A stretch of DNA of 6,700 nucleotides, from NCBI GenBank assembly GCA_030602675.1, contig JAUVZH010000148.1, positions 1-6,700 of the forward strand, written 5' to 3'. Below, piece by piece: positions 1-5,876 of this stretch (positions are counted from its first letter, which is position 1; each line of letters begins with the position of its first letter). The notes beneath the pieces are model-generated. The model had not been told where the DNA came from and ran no database searches. It was given only the letters and a program-made list of their open reading frames with translations. The position numbers and the translations under genes were made by a program. The DNA is from Candidatus Heimdallarchaeota archaeon (GTDB lineage Archaea > Asgardarchaeota > Heimdallarchaeia > JABLTI01).

Positions 1-2
1 TT

Positions 3-3000
3 GCTGATAGATTTAGTATCTCTATCTTGTCTGTTTATGATGATGGCAGAATGCTTTATCATCTAATATTGTATGCGAATGGAACATGGGGTGAGAAACA
101 AATCATTTATTCAAAAAGTAGTGGAATAGATATAAAACTTGATGCTGTTGCAGATGATTATGGTAAAATACATTTGGTATATTCATGGGGATCTAATTAT
201 GATCAAGCAAAAACCTACTACAAAACATGGGAAAGTGAAGTTTGGAGTGATTCAGAAAGAGCAGATCTTGGGATAGATGAATTTGGAAACAGTGTTCCAG
301 CTCATGCACCTCAAATTGCTCTAACAAAAAATGGAATCCCTCATATTGTTTGGTCTGCAGAAATTCGAACCGAGGAAAGAGATTTCACATTTCGTCCAAT
401 CTACTATCAAAGAAGATTAGAACCAGGATTATGGAGTCAAGCAACTTTTACAGGCTATGGTCAAGGTGGAAGCTTCGATATTGTAATTACAGATGATGAT
501 ATTGTTAATGTTGTATATAGCTATAAATCAGGAAATATGCAAAGAATAGAGTATGTTGACAAGGAACTAGATGACATTAAATGGGGATTGCATGAGCTAA
601 TAGGAAATGAATTTGCAGATACCTTTTATTTATTAGTTCCAAAACCAATACTTGTACCAGTGAATGAATCATTATATTGTTTCGTACTTTCATTGAATGA
701 TTATACTCAAGGTCTCTACTATCGAGTAAAAAATGGACAATATTGGGGAGATGCAAATTTACTCACTAATAATGCAACTAATAATTTTAGATTAAAATTA
801 GCTGCAACAACAACAGAAATGGATGATGTTATAATAGCTTGGCCAAATAATGTATATGAAGGATCAACAACTCCAGGCGGTATACAGCACAAAGTATTAA
901 AAGAATTTACTAGGGACTGGTCAGATGATGGGTTAATTACAGAGAATTCCATTACAGCCTTTGATCCCTCAATCTCCGTAAATGGCATAGATGAAGTTTT
1001 CTCTGTATGGAATGATGAACAGCCTACTGGTGGAAAAGCACTTTATTTTTCAAATGGATTCTTTGATGCAGATAATGATAATTTAACAAATAATGATGAA
1101 ATTACTATTTACGGAACTGATCCATTAGATCCAGATACTGATGATGATTTGCTATTTGATGGTGAAGAAATAAGATTGGGTTATAATGCAACAAATCCTG
1201 ATGAAGATTCAGATCTAATACTTGATGGTTGGGAAGTGATTTATGGTTATGATCCACATAACGTGACAGATGCATCTGTGGACTTTGATTTAGATGGTTT
1301 AACGAATCTTGAGGAGTTTAGTTACAATAGTAATCCTAACTTACAGGATACCGATGGTGACACAATAAACGATGGAGACGAGGTAAATATTCATGGGACA
1401 AATCCAGCAAATGAAGATACGGACTATGATGAATTAAATGATAATCTAGAGCTCTTCACTTGGCTTACAGATCCATTAATAAATGATACAGATAGCGACA
1501 AAATGCACGATGGATATGAAGTTCGTTTCAGTCTTAATCCTTTATTTAACGATTCTGCAAGTGATCCTGATTTAGACACAATAATAAACTTGGATGAATA
1601 TTACTTTGGTTCGTATCCGAATATGAGCGATTCTGAATTAGATGGATTGGATGATTATGAAGAAATTTTTATTTATTTCACAAATCCACTATCAAATGAT
1701 ACAGATAGTGACTTTTTAACAGATTTCTATGAAGTGACAACCAATTCATCGGATTATCGTTACACAACAAATAACATTTATCAAACAGATCCACTGCTAT
1801 CTGACACAGATTTTGATGATTTGGATGATTTTCGAGAAATCAATGAATCTTTAACCAATCCTCTTGTTAATGATACAGATGGAGATTTAATGCTAGATGG
1901 TTATGAACATCTCTTTAGTGCTTATTTTGGTTATAATCCTGGTTTAGATGCTTTGGATCCAACAGATGATAGTTATGATTATGATTTTGATGGGCTAAGC
2001 AACTATGTGGAATTTCTCTATGGAGCAAATCCATTTAATGATGATACAGACGCTGATTATTTACGGGATGGCGAGGAAATATATTACAATACTAATCTAC
2101 TATTACCTGATACAGACGGAGATGGTTTTTCAGATTGGGCGGAAATTTTCTGGTTCTTAACTGATCCAACAAAATCAGATACAGATGATGATGGACTCTC
2201 AGATTTCTTTGAAATAATGGTTTATTACTCGAATGCTAGATTAAATGACACAGATGGAGATGGCCTTTCTGATGGAGATGAGGTATATATCTATGGATCA
2301 AGTCCTACATTAGTTGATACGGATGGTGATCAACTAACAGATCCTGAAGAAATAGCTTTCAATTCTGAACCATCATTACGTGATACAGACGGAGATGGGA
2401 TGGATGATTATTTTGAATTTACTTATGGATTTGATCCTCGAGTGAATGATGCTGGTTTTGATTATGATGATGATGGTTTAACGAATCTTGAGGAGTATTG
2501 GTTCTTTGCTAATCCGTTAGTTAGCGATACTGATTCTGATGGTGTAATTGATTACGAGGAAGTGTACACTTTCTTTTCCTCACCAAATAGAAACGACACA
2601 GACGATGATAACTTAAGTGATTATGATGAAGCTTATGTTTACTTTACTTCCCTTATAGATCCCGATTGTGATGACGATTTCCTTAAGGATGGAGAAGAGG
2701 TTTTAATTTATGGAACTGATCCAGAAAATCCTGATACAGATGGAGACGGATATACAGACTATGAAGAGGTTTTAGCTGGTTCTGATCCTTTGAATCCAAG
2801 AAATAATCCTGATAATCAAGTTTTCAATTTAGTAATAGCAATTTCTGTTGGTATTATTGGAGCTCTGCTAATTTATTATCTTATACCATTTCTTTTCCAA
2901 GCTAGACGCGCTAAAAGTGAAAAGGAATGGACAAGATTAGGTATGAAGAAAAGACAAGAAAAACAAGATAAATTGATTAAAGATAAGCAAGAAACCGATA

Positions 3001-3005
3001 AGTGA
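3..3005 (+). CDS. Membrane-anchored surface protein: beta-propeller-like region plus calcium-binding TSP3-like stalk (5' end missing)
   Basis: The frame is open to the left edge, so the gene starts upstream; the TTG at 27 is only the first start-like codon. Roughly 27-1058 holds about seven units of 50-60 residues. Each has a hydrophobic strand such as IHLVYS, PHIVWS or VNVVYS, then an aromatic pair and a Trp, as in sialidase/BNR-like beta-propellers. From 1065 to 2798 come 24 acidic repeats (DTDGDGLSDGDE type) that in thrombospondin type 3 and related proteins bind calcium and form a stiff stalk. A single hydrophobic helix (2820-2897) is followed by RR and a tail of about 35 residues rich in Lys, Glu and Gln. 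The inferred topology is propeller and stalk outside, tail in the cytoplasm. Several NDT sequons in the stalk could be N-glycosylated. A binding, adhesion or sugar-recognition role is plausible; no catalytic site is visible. The serine hydrolase follows on the same strand after 88 bases, probably with its own promoter. Confidence 0.85.
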   Translation, partial: ADRFSISILSVYDDGRMLYHLILYANGTWGEKQIIYSKSSGIDIKLDAVADDYGKIHLVYSWGSNYDQAKTYYKTWESEVWSDSERADLGIDEFGNSVPAHAPQIALTKNGIPHIVWSAEIRTEERDFTFRPIYYQRRLEPGLWSQATFTGYGQGGSFDIVITDDDIVNVVYSYKSGNMQRIEYVDKELDDIKWGLHELIGNEFADTFYLLVPKPILVPVNESLYCFVLSLNDYTQGLYYRVKNGQYWGDANLLTNNATNNFRLKLAATTTEMDDVIIAWPNNVYEGSTTPGGIQHKVLKEFTRDWSDDGLITENSITAFDPSISVNGIDEVFSVWNDEQPTGGKALYFSNGFFDADNDNLTNNDEITIYGTDPLDPDTDDDLLFDGEEIRLGYNATNPDEDSDLILDGWEVIYGYDPHNVTDASVDFDLDGLTNLEEFSYNSNPNLQDTDGDTINDGDEVNIHGTNPANEDTDYDELNDNLELFTWLTDPLINDTDSDKMHDGYEVRFSLNPLFNDSASDPDLDTIINLDEYYFGSYPNMSDSELDGLDDYEEIFIYFTNPLSNDTDSDFLTDFYEVTTNSSDYRYTTNNIYQTDPLLSDTDFDDLDDFREINESLTNPLVNDTDGDLMLDGYEHLFSAYFGYNPGLDALDPTDDSYDYDFDGLSNYVEFLYGANPFNDDTDADYLRDGEEIYYNTNLLLPDTDGDGFSDWAEIFWFLTDPTKSDTDDDGLSDFFEIMVYYSNARLNDTDGDGLSDGDEVYIYGSSPTLVDTDGDQLTDPEEIAFNSEPSLRDTDGDGMDDYFEFTYGFDPRVNDAGFDYDDDGLTNLEEYWFFANPLVSDTDSDGVIDYEEVYTFFSSPNRNDTDDDNLSDYDEAYVYFTSLIDPDCDDDFLKDGEEVLIYGTDPENPDTDGDGYTDYEEVLAGSDPLNPRNNPDNQVFNLVIAISVGIIGALLIYYLIPFLFQARRAKSEKEWTRLGMKKRQEKQDKLIKDKQETDK
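1293..1317 (+). repeat. Exact 25-bp DNA repeat, copy 1
   Basis: These 25 bases, encoding DGLTNLEE and one further base, recur exactly at 2472-2496, 1179 bases (393 codons) downstream and in the same frame. The flanking bases differ on both sides. Neighbouring repeat units that encode similar residues use different codons, so the identity points to a shared recent origin or gene conversion between stalk units 4 and 20. Confidence 0.8.
2472..2496 (+). repeat. Exact 25-bp DNA repeat, copy 2
   Basis: Second copy of the sequence at 1293-1317, in the same reading frame, in stalk unit 20. Both copies lie in the Asn-containing variant units that follow a long linker. Confidence 0.8.
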
Positions 3006-3054
3006 GAAGTAAAAACCTAAATTAAAGTGCCATTTTCAAGACTAATCCAATTTA

Positions 3055-3064
3055 TTTTATAAAT
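3055..3064 (+). promoter_or_regulatory. Candidate archaeal TATA box for the serine hydrolase
   Basis: TTTTATAAAT lies in the gap between the surface-protein stop and the hydrolase start. Its centre is about 34 bases before the ATG at 3094. With the usual archaeal distance of about 25 bases from TATA to transcription start, the leader would be only about 8 bases. The region is AT-rich, so chance is possible. Confidence 0.4.
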
Positions 3065-3083
3065 AATTTCTCATTTACAAGAT

Positions 3084-3087
3084 GGAG
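3084..3087 (+). promoter_or_regulatory. Ribosome binding site (GGAG) deciding the hydrolase start
   Basis: GGAG ends six bases before the ATG at 3094. The in-frame ATG at 3082 overlaps this element and has no such motif before it. The later start also begins directly with the signal peptide (MSRFFNTSLVLALILF). Confidence 0.5.
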
Positions 3088-3093
3088 TTAGTC

Positions 3094-3636
3094 ATGTCAA
3101 GATTTTTCAATACAAGTCTAGTTTTAGCTCTTATTCTTTTTAGTTGTTTAATGACTCAACCATTATTAACTACACAATCTGAAGTTGAATATTGGCCTAC
3201 TGAAGGATGGTTAGAATCTTCTCCTAGAAATCAGGAAATGGATGGTAAACTTCTAAATGATATGGTTGATTACATTAACGATTTAACAGTAACAGTTGAT
3301 TCCATTGTTGTTATAAAAAATGGGTATATTGTTAAAGAGGGTTATTTTGGTCTTTATGAAGCTTCTTGGAAACATGCATTATGGTCAGTCACTAAAAGCT
3401 TCACATGTACTCTTATTGGTATAGCAATTAAGGAAGGTTATATCGAAAGTGTTAATGAAAAGGTTCTTGATTTCTTTCCAGATAGAAATATCTCAAATTT
3501 AGATTCAAGAAAAGAAGCTATGGAAATTAGGCATCTATTAGCAATGTCAACAGGTATGGATTATCCTAGTGATGATGCAATCTGGCCAAGTTGGATGGGT
3601 AGTGATGACCAGGTACAATTTATTTTAGATTTATAA
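3094..3636 (+). CDS. Serine hydrolase (beta-lactamase / 6-aminohexanoate-dimer hydrolase family), N-terminal part before a frameshift
   Basis: The protein starts with a signal peptide (MSRFFNTSLVLALILF, then a polar stretch), so it is exported. The nucleophile motif S-x-x-K is SVTK, with Ser at 3385-3387 and Lys at 3394-3396, in the context WSVTKSF typical of the NylB/EstB branch of the beta-lactamase (PF00144) superfamily. Downstream, RHLLAMSTGMD is the usual conserved helix and loop. In this family Ser forms an acyl-enzyme with an amide or ester and Lys is the base. The frame stops at 3634-3636, just after FILDL, where relatives continue with P-x-x-x-x-PG. The rest of the domain follows at once in another frame, so this is the first half of one interrupted gene. 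A Cys in LFSC is weakly lipobox-like. An in-frame ATG at 3082 is possible but less likely. The substrate cannot be told. Confidence 0.75.
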   Translation: MSRFFNTSLVLALILFSCLMTQPLLTTQSEVEYWPTEGWLESSPRNQEMDGKLLNDMVDYINDLTVTVDSIVVIKNGYIVKEGYFGLYEASWKHALWSVTKSFTCTLIGIAIKEGYIESVNEKVLDFFPDRNISNLDSRKEAMEIRHLLAMSTGMDYPSDDAIWPSWMGSDDQVQFILDL

Positions 3637-4238
3637 ATAATCCCGGGGCTATTTTTAATTATGATACTGGAGGAACACATCTCCTATCTGCAATCATACA
3701 AGAAGTAACAGGTATTACAACTCTGGAATTTGCAACTGAATACTTATTCAATCCTTTAGGAATAAACGATATTCATTGGGAAAGAGATAGAACAGGTGTT
3801 TATTATGGTGGGCATGGTTTATTCTTAACTACTCAAGACATAGCAAAACTAGGTTATTTATATTTGAATAATGGAACATGGGATGGGGTTCAGATTTTAC
3901 CAGAAAATTGGGTAGAAGATACAACTAGTCTCTATTGGAATCTAGGTAATGATTTGGCTTACGGTAAATTATGGTGGTTACATCCAAGTTTGGGTATTTA
4001 TCATGCATGGGGTCGACATGGACAACATATTTTTGTTATTCCAGAACACAACATCATTGTTGCAGTAACAGCTTCATTATCTGTTTCAGATCCCGAACCT
4101 TATCTATATGTAATCCAACAATATATTTTGCCAGCTGTAGAAAATGTTGCATTACCTTTAATCTACATTATTGGTATGAGCATTCCGATAATTTGTATAA
4201 TGATTATTCTTAGACTTAAAAGACGAAATAATCATTAA
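3637..4238 (+). pseudogene. Serine hydrolase, C-terminal part in the shifted frame, with membrane anchor
   Basis: This frame is open from 3609 and continues the hydrolase domain of the preceding fragment. It reads NNPGAIFNYDTGG, holding the second-motif Tyr at 3660-3662. After it come GGHGLFLTTQDIAKLGYLYL and NNGTWDGVQILPENW, both strongly family-typical, then HAWGRHGQ (4002-4025), the equivalent of the HGG/KTG third motif. After the domain there is one hydrophobic helix (about 4146-4214) and RLKRRNNH, so the enzyme would be anchored facing outward. No ATG, GTG or TTG occurs in this frame between 3609 and the TTG at 3864, so it has no start of its own near the domain boundary. Joined, the two parts give about 380 residues, a normal length. 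All catalytic motifs are intact, so the break is recent, a sequencing error, or rescued in some way. Confidence 0.75.
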
Positions 4239-4272
4239 ACGATTTTGACATACGTTGTGTTGGAGATATGTT

Positions 4273-4319
4273 AAAAAAGGAAATGAAAACTACTCCATGA
4301 AGGAAGCAGCTTCCTTCAT
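4273..4319 (-). terminator. Perfect 23-bp palindrome plus T tract at the end of the reductase gene
   Basis: Bases 4297-4307 and 4309-4319 are exact reverse complements around a single central base. On the minus strand this hairpin covers the last codons of the reductase (from MKEAASF into the next Met). It is followed by TTTT and then T6 at 4278-4273, beyond the stop. It lies between two convergent genes, so it could end transcription from both sides, although the + strand side has only a short T run (4319-4322). Termination is inferred. Confidence 0.45.
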
Positions 4320-5426
4320 TTTATCTATCACTGCCACATCAAATGGGCATCTATCTATACAGTCACCACATTCAATACATTCAGATGCTTTAACTTCTAA
4401 TTCATCATAGCTCATCTGTATGATTTTTGTTTTCTGCCTTTTTGCTAAATCATATATTCGAAACAGAGGACCAATATCAATATCTGCTGGGCATGGCTGG
4501 CAGTGATTACAATAAACACAAACACCAGTGATATACTCATCAAATTCTTTTAGAACAAGAGAATAATCTAGTTCTTCATCAGAAGCATCGTAAAAACTCA
4601 TACAATCATCAAGCTCTTCGATACTTGCTACACCAGGTACAACTGTTGAAACTCCCATTTGTGATAGTACATAACTCAAGCATTTAATCGAAGTTGCATC
4701 TTTAGGTATCATCTTCTTTGAAAAATCTTTATTTCCTGCAGTATCATAAGCTCCGATTTTGTATCCACCAATAGAAACTTTACTGTTTGCTTTCAATAAT
4801 GTTCCACCAGCAAAGGGTTTCATAGCAATAATACCTACTTCATTTTGTGCACAGATTGAAAGCATCTCAGAACGATTAGGCATGGCATTGCTAGCCATAT
4901 TAATCTGGATCATTATAGCATCGATTTTTCCACTCTCTGCAGCTCGAATAGCAACTTTGGCATTGTGTGTACTTAATGTTATAAAACGAGCTTTTCCTTC
5001 TTCCTTCAATCGAAGAGCTAAATCAAGAACACCATCAGGCTTTATACATTCCTCATATTGTTTTTCATTCATTATGAAATGAATGAAGAGAATATCAACA
5101 TAATCGGTATTCATTATCTTGAGATAATTACTGAAAACTTCTTCACATTTCTTTATGCTTCTGGTTTTCATATATTTTGTACCTTTGTAATAAGACCCTA
5201 GATGATGAGTGAGGATTAATTTATCCCTTTTTCCCTCAATTGCTTTACTAATCTTTTGGAGGAATTCAGGGACATTAAATATAATATCAAAATAATTGAC
5301 ACCATAATCAATTGCTTTAGTTATAACCTTTATAATAGAATCAGGTGATTTCTTATACAGCCATTCAGTTCCAACACTAATTTCACTGATATCTAAATCT
5401 GTGCGACCTAGCTTCCGATATCTCAT
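4290..5426 (-). CDS. Aldo/keto reductase-family protein with two C-terminal [4Fe-4S] motifs
   Basis: The start MRYRKLGRTDLDISEIS is the classic aldo/keto reductase opening, and later landmarks fit the TIM barrel: GVNYFD, DYVDILFIH, KARFITLSTHN, GIIAMKPFAGG and VVPGVAS. The last 80 residues carry CVYCNHCQPCP (Cys 303, 306, 309, 312) and CIECGDCIDRCP (Cys 350, 353, 356, 360), as in the Fe-S aldo/keto reductases of archaea and anaerobes (COG1453-like). Of the usual Asp-Tyr-Lys-His tetrad, Asp47 and His116 are present. The Tyr is missing from FDIIFNVPEF, and the Lys position reads ILTHHLG, so His replaces it. NADPH-dependent carbonyl reduction is therefore doubtful; electron transfer is more likely. 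No signal peptide, so cytoplasmic. ATG at 5426 is preferred to TTG at 5432 because GAGAG at 5438-5434 is well spaced before it. The regulator gene lies upstream on the same strand. Confidence 0.85.
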   Translation of the reverse strand: MRYRKLGRTDLDISEISVGTEWLYKKSPDSIIKVITKAIDYGVNYFDIIFNVPEFLQKISKAIEGKRDKLILTHHLGSYYKGTKYMKTRSIKKCEEVFSNYLKIMNTDYVDILFIHFIMNEKQYEECIKPDGVLDLALRLKEEGKARFITLSTHNAKVAIRAAESGKIDAIMIQINMASNAMPNRSEMLSICAQNEVGIIAMKPFAGGTLLKANSKVSIGGYKIGAYDTAGNKDFSKKMIPKDATSIKCLSYVLSQMGVSTVVPGVASIEELDDCMSFYDASDEELDYSLVLKEFDEYITGVCVYCNHCQPCPADIDIGPLFRIYDLAKRQKTKIIQMSYDELEVKASECIECGDCIDRCPFDVAVIDKMKEAASFME

Positions 5427-5438
5427 AATCAATCTCTC

Positions 5439-5457
5439 AAGTGTAACAACTACACTT
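5439..5457. promoter_or_regulatory. Operator-like inverted repeat before the reductase gene
   Basis: AAGTGTA (5439-5445) and TACACTT (5451-5457) are perfect reverse complements separated by ACAAC. The site begins 13 bases upstream of the reductase ATG (minus strand). It covers the transcription start predicted from the TATA-like box at 5472-5463, a place where a bound repressor would block initiation. The small winged-helix protein encoded just upstream is an obvious candidate ligand, but this is inference. Confidence 0.45.
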
Positions 5458-5462
5458 TCTAC

Positions 5463-5480
5463 TATTTAATAATAATTTCC
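5463..5480 (-). promoter_or_regulatory. Candidate promoter (BRE-like purines and TATA box) of the reductase gene
   Basis: On the minus strand GGAAA (5480-5476) precedes TTATTAAATA (5472-5463). With a spacing of about 25 bases, transcription would start near 5442, giving a leader of about 15 bases that contains the GAGAG element. AT richness makes chance matches common. Confidence 0.35.
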
Positions 5481-5503
5481 AATCAAATTAATTGGTTGAA
5501 ACA

Positions 5504-5547
5504 TAAAAAAGCAGAAAAATTAGCTGAAAACTTACTTTGAGAAGTTT
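5504..5547 (-). terminator. Candidate terminator after the winged-helix gene
   Basis: On the minus strand, downstream of the regulator stop at 5571, a 6-bp stem (5547-5542 with 5533-5528, 8-base loop) is followed by T5 (5518-5514) and T6 (5509-5504). Archaeal termination relies mainly on T tracts, so these runs are the stronger evidence. This suggests the regulator and the reductase are separate transcripts. Confidence 0.4.
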
Positions 5548-5570
5548 ACTAATTGCTTAATCATGATATA

Positions 5571-5840
5571 CTAAATACTGTTGTTTTTCATCAAATGCTT
5601 AATATTTGCTAAAAGGATATTAGCATTTTTTTGCAATGTGTAGGTAACAGTTGTTTGACCTTTCTTTGTTGATAATGGAACTTTCTTAACTGCATCGGCT
5701 TCCACAAGAACCTGTAAATGGCTTTCAATAGTTGATCTATGACGATTCATTTTCCTGGCAATTTCACCAGGATTACCTATCCCTTGTTGAATGTAATTCA
5801 ATATTTCCAATCTTGTTGCAGAAGCAAAAGAATTATCCAT
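5571..5840 (-). CDS. Small winged-helix DNA-binding regulator (ArsR/MarR-like fold)
   Basis: This 89-residue protein is almost entirely one winged-helix domain. Helix 1 is ASATRLEILNYI, helix 2 is NPGEIARKMN, the recognition helix is HRSTIESHLQVLVEADAV, and the wing is PLSTKKGQTTVTYTLQ with its basic turn. A short C-terminal helix (ANILLANIKHLMKN) could serve for dimerisation. It has no cysteine, so it is not a classical metal-sensing ArsR repressor, and there is no room for a ligand domain. Expected role: a dimeric transcription repressor or activator in the cytoplasm. The ATG at 5840 has no clear ribosome site, and a TATA-like box at 5876-5869 would give an almost leaderless mRNA. The reductase gene follows on the same strand after 144 bases. 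The recombinase starts on the opposite strand 16 bases away, so the two promoters overlap. Target genes are not known. Confidence 0.8.
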   Translation of the reverse strand: MDNSFASATRLEILNYIQQGIGNPGEIARKMNRHRSTIESHLQVLVEADAVKKVPLSTKKGQTTVTYTLQKNANILLANIKHLMKNNSI

Positions 5841-5848
5841 ACCTGAAC

Positions 5849-5876
5849 TACGAGTAATGCTTACGAGATACTATAA
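5849..5876. promoter_or_regulatory. Shared control region between regulator and recombinase
   Basis: The gap between the divergent genes holds three elements: a TATA-like TTATAGTA on the minus strand (5876-5869), a short inverted repeat GTAA-TGC-TTAC (5854-5864), and a direct repeat TACGAG at 5849-5854 and 5862-5867. The inverted repeat lies between the TATA box and the predicted start of the regulator mRNA, and it covers the recombinase ATG at 5857. Autoregulation is possible; the motifs are short and may be chance. Confidence 0.3.

Larger units (their letters stand above)
1065..2798 (+). repeat. 24 tandem calcium-binding repeats (TSP3-like) within the surface protein
   Basis: Reading the protein gives 24 units, mostly 22-23 residues, built on D-x-D-x-D-x-hydrophobic-x-D/N-x-x-E followed by a short strand and an NP or DP turn. 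Degenerate units near the start (for example DSELDGL) give way to near-consensus DTDGDGL units around 2100-2420. Four linkers are longer, and each is followed by a variant unit of the type DxDxDGLTNLEE (starts near 1281, 1563, 1977 and 2460). The first unit, at 1065, also has Asn at the same position. The repeats are at protein level; the DNA has diverged except for one long exact match. Calcium binding is inferred from the family. Confidence 0.88.

Noticed and set aside
27..29. TTG as the true start of the surface protein
   Set aside because: The frame is open without a stop to base 3, no ribosome site precedes it, and the propeller unit seems to run in from the left edge.
719..988. Minus-strand open frame of 89 codons
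   Set aside because: Antisense to the propeller region, with no recognisable domain.
1065..2798. CRISPR or DNA satellite array
   Set aside because: The periodicity is at the amino-acid level with diverged codons, in one long open frame; there are no identical repeats with unique spacers.
3609..3636. Programmed -1 frameshifting in the hydrolase
   Set aside because: No good slippery heptamer or following stem-loop is seen in the overlap, and a simple -1 shift would still lack the P-x-x residues of relatives.
3971..4213. Plus-strand open frame of 80 codons
   Set aside because: It overlaps the well-supported hydrolase C-terminal frame and its Cys/Ser-rich product has no family features.
4759..5082. 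Plus-strand open frame of 107 codons
   Set aside because: Antisense to the aldo/keto reductase; its hydrophobic look comes from the complement of conserved barrel codons.
5430..5432. TTG at 5432 as the reductase start
   Set aside because: The ATG two codons later fits the family opening (M-x-YRKLGRT) and has the better-spaced GAGAG element.
5479..5495. CCAAT-N7-ATTGG as a second operator
   Set aside because: Arms of only 5 bases in very AT-rich DNA, and they do not match the stronger repeat at 5439-5457.
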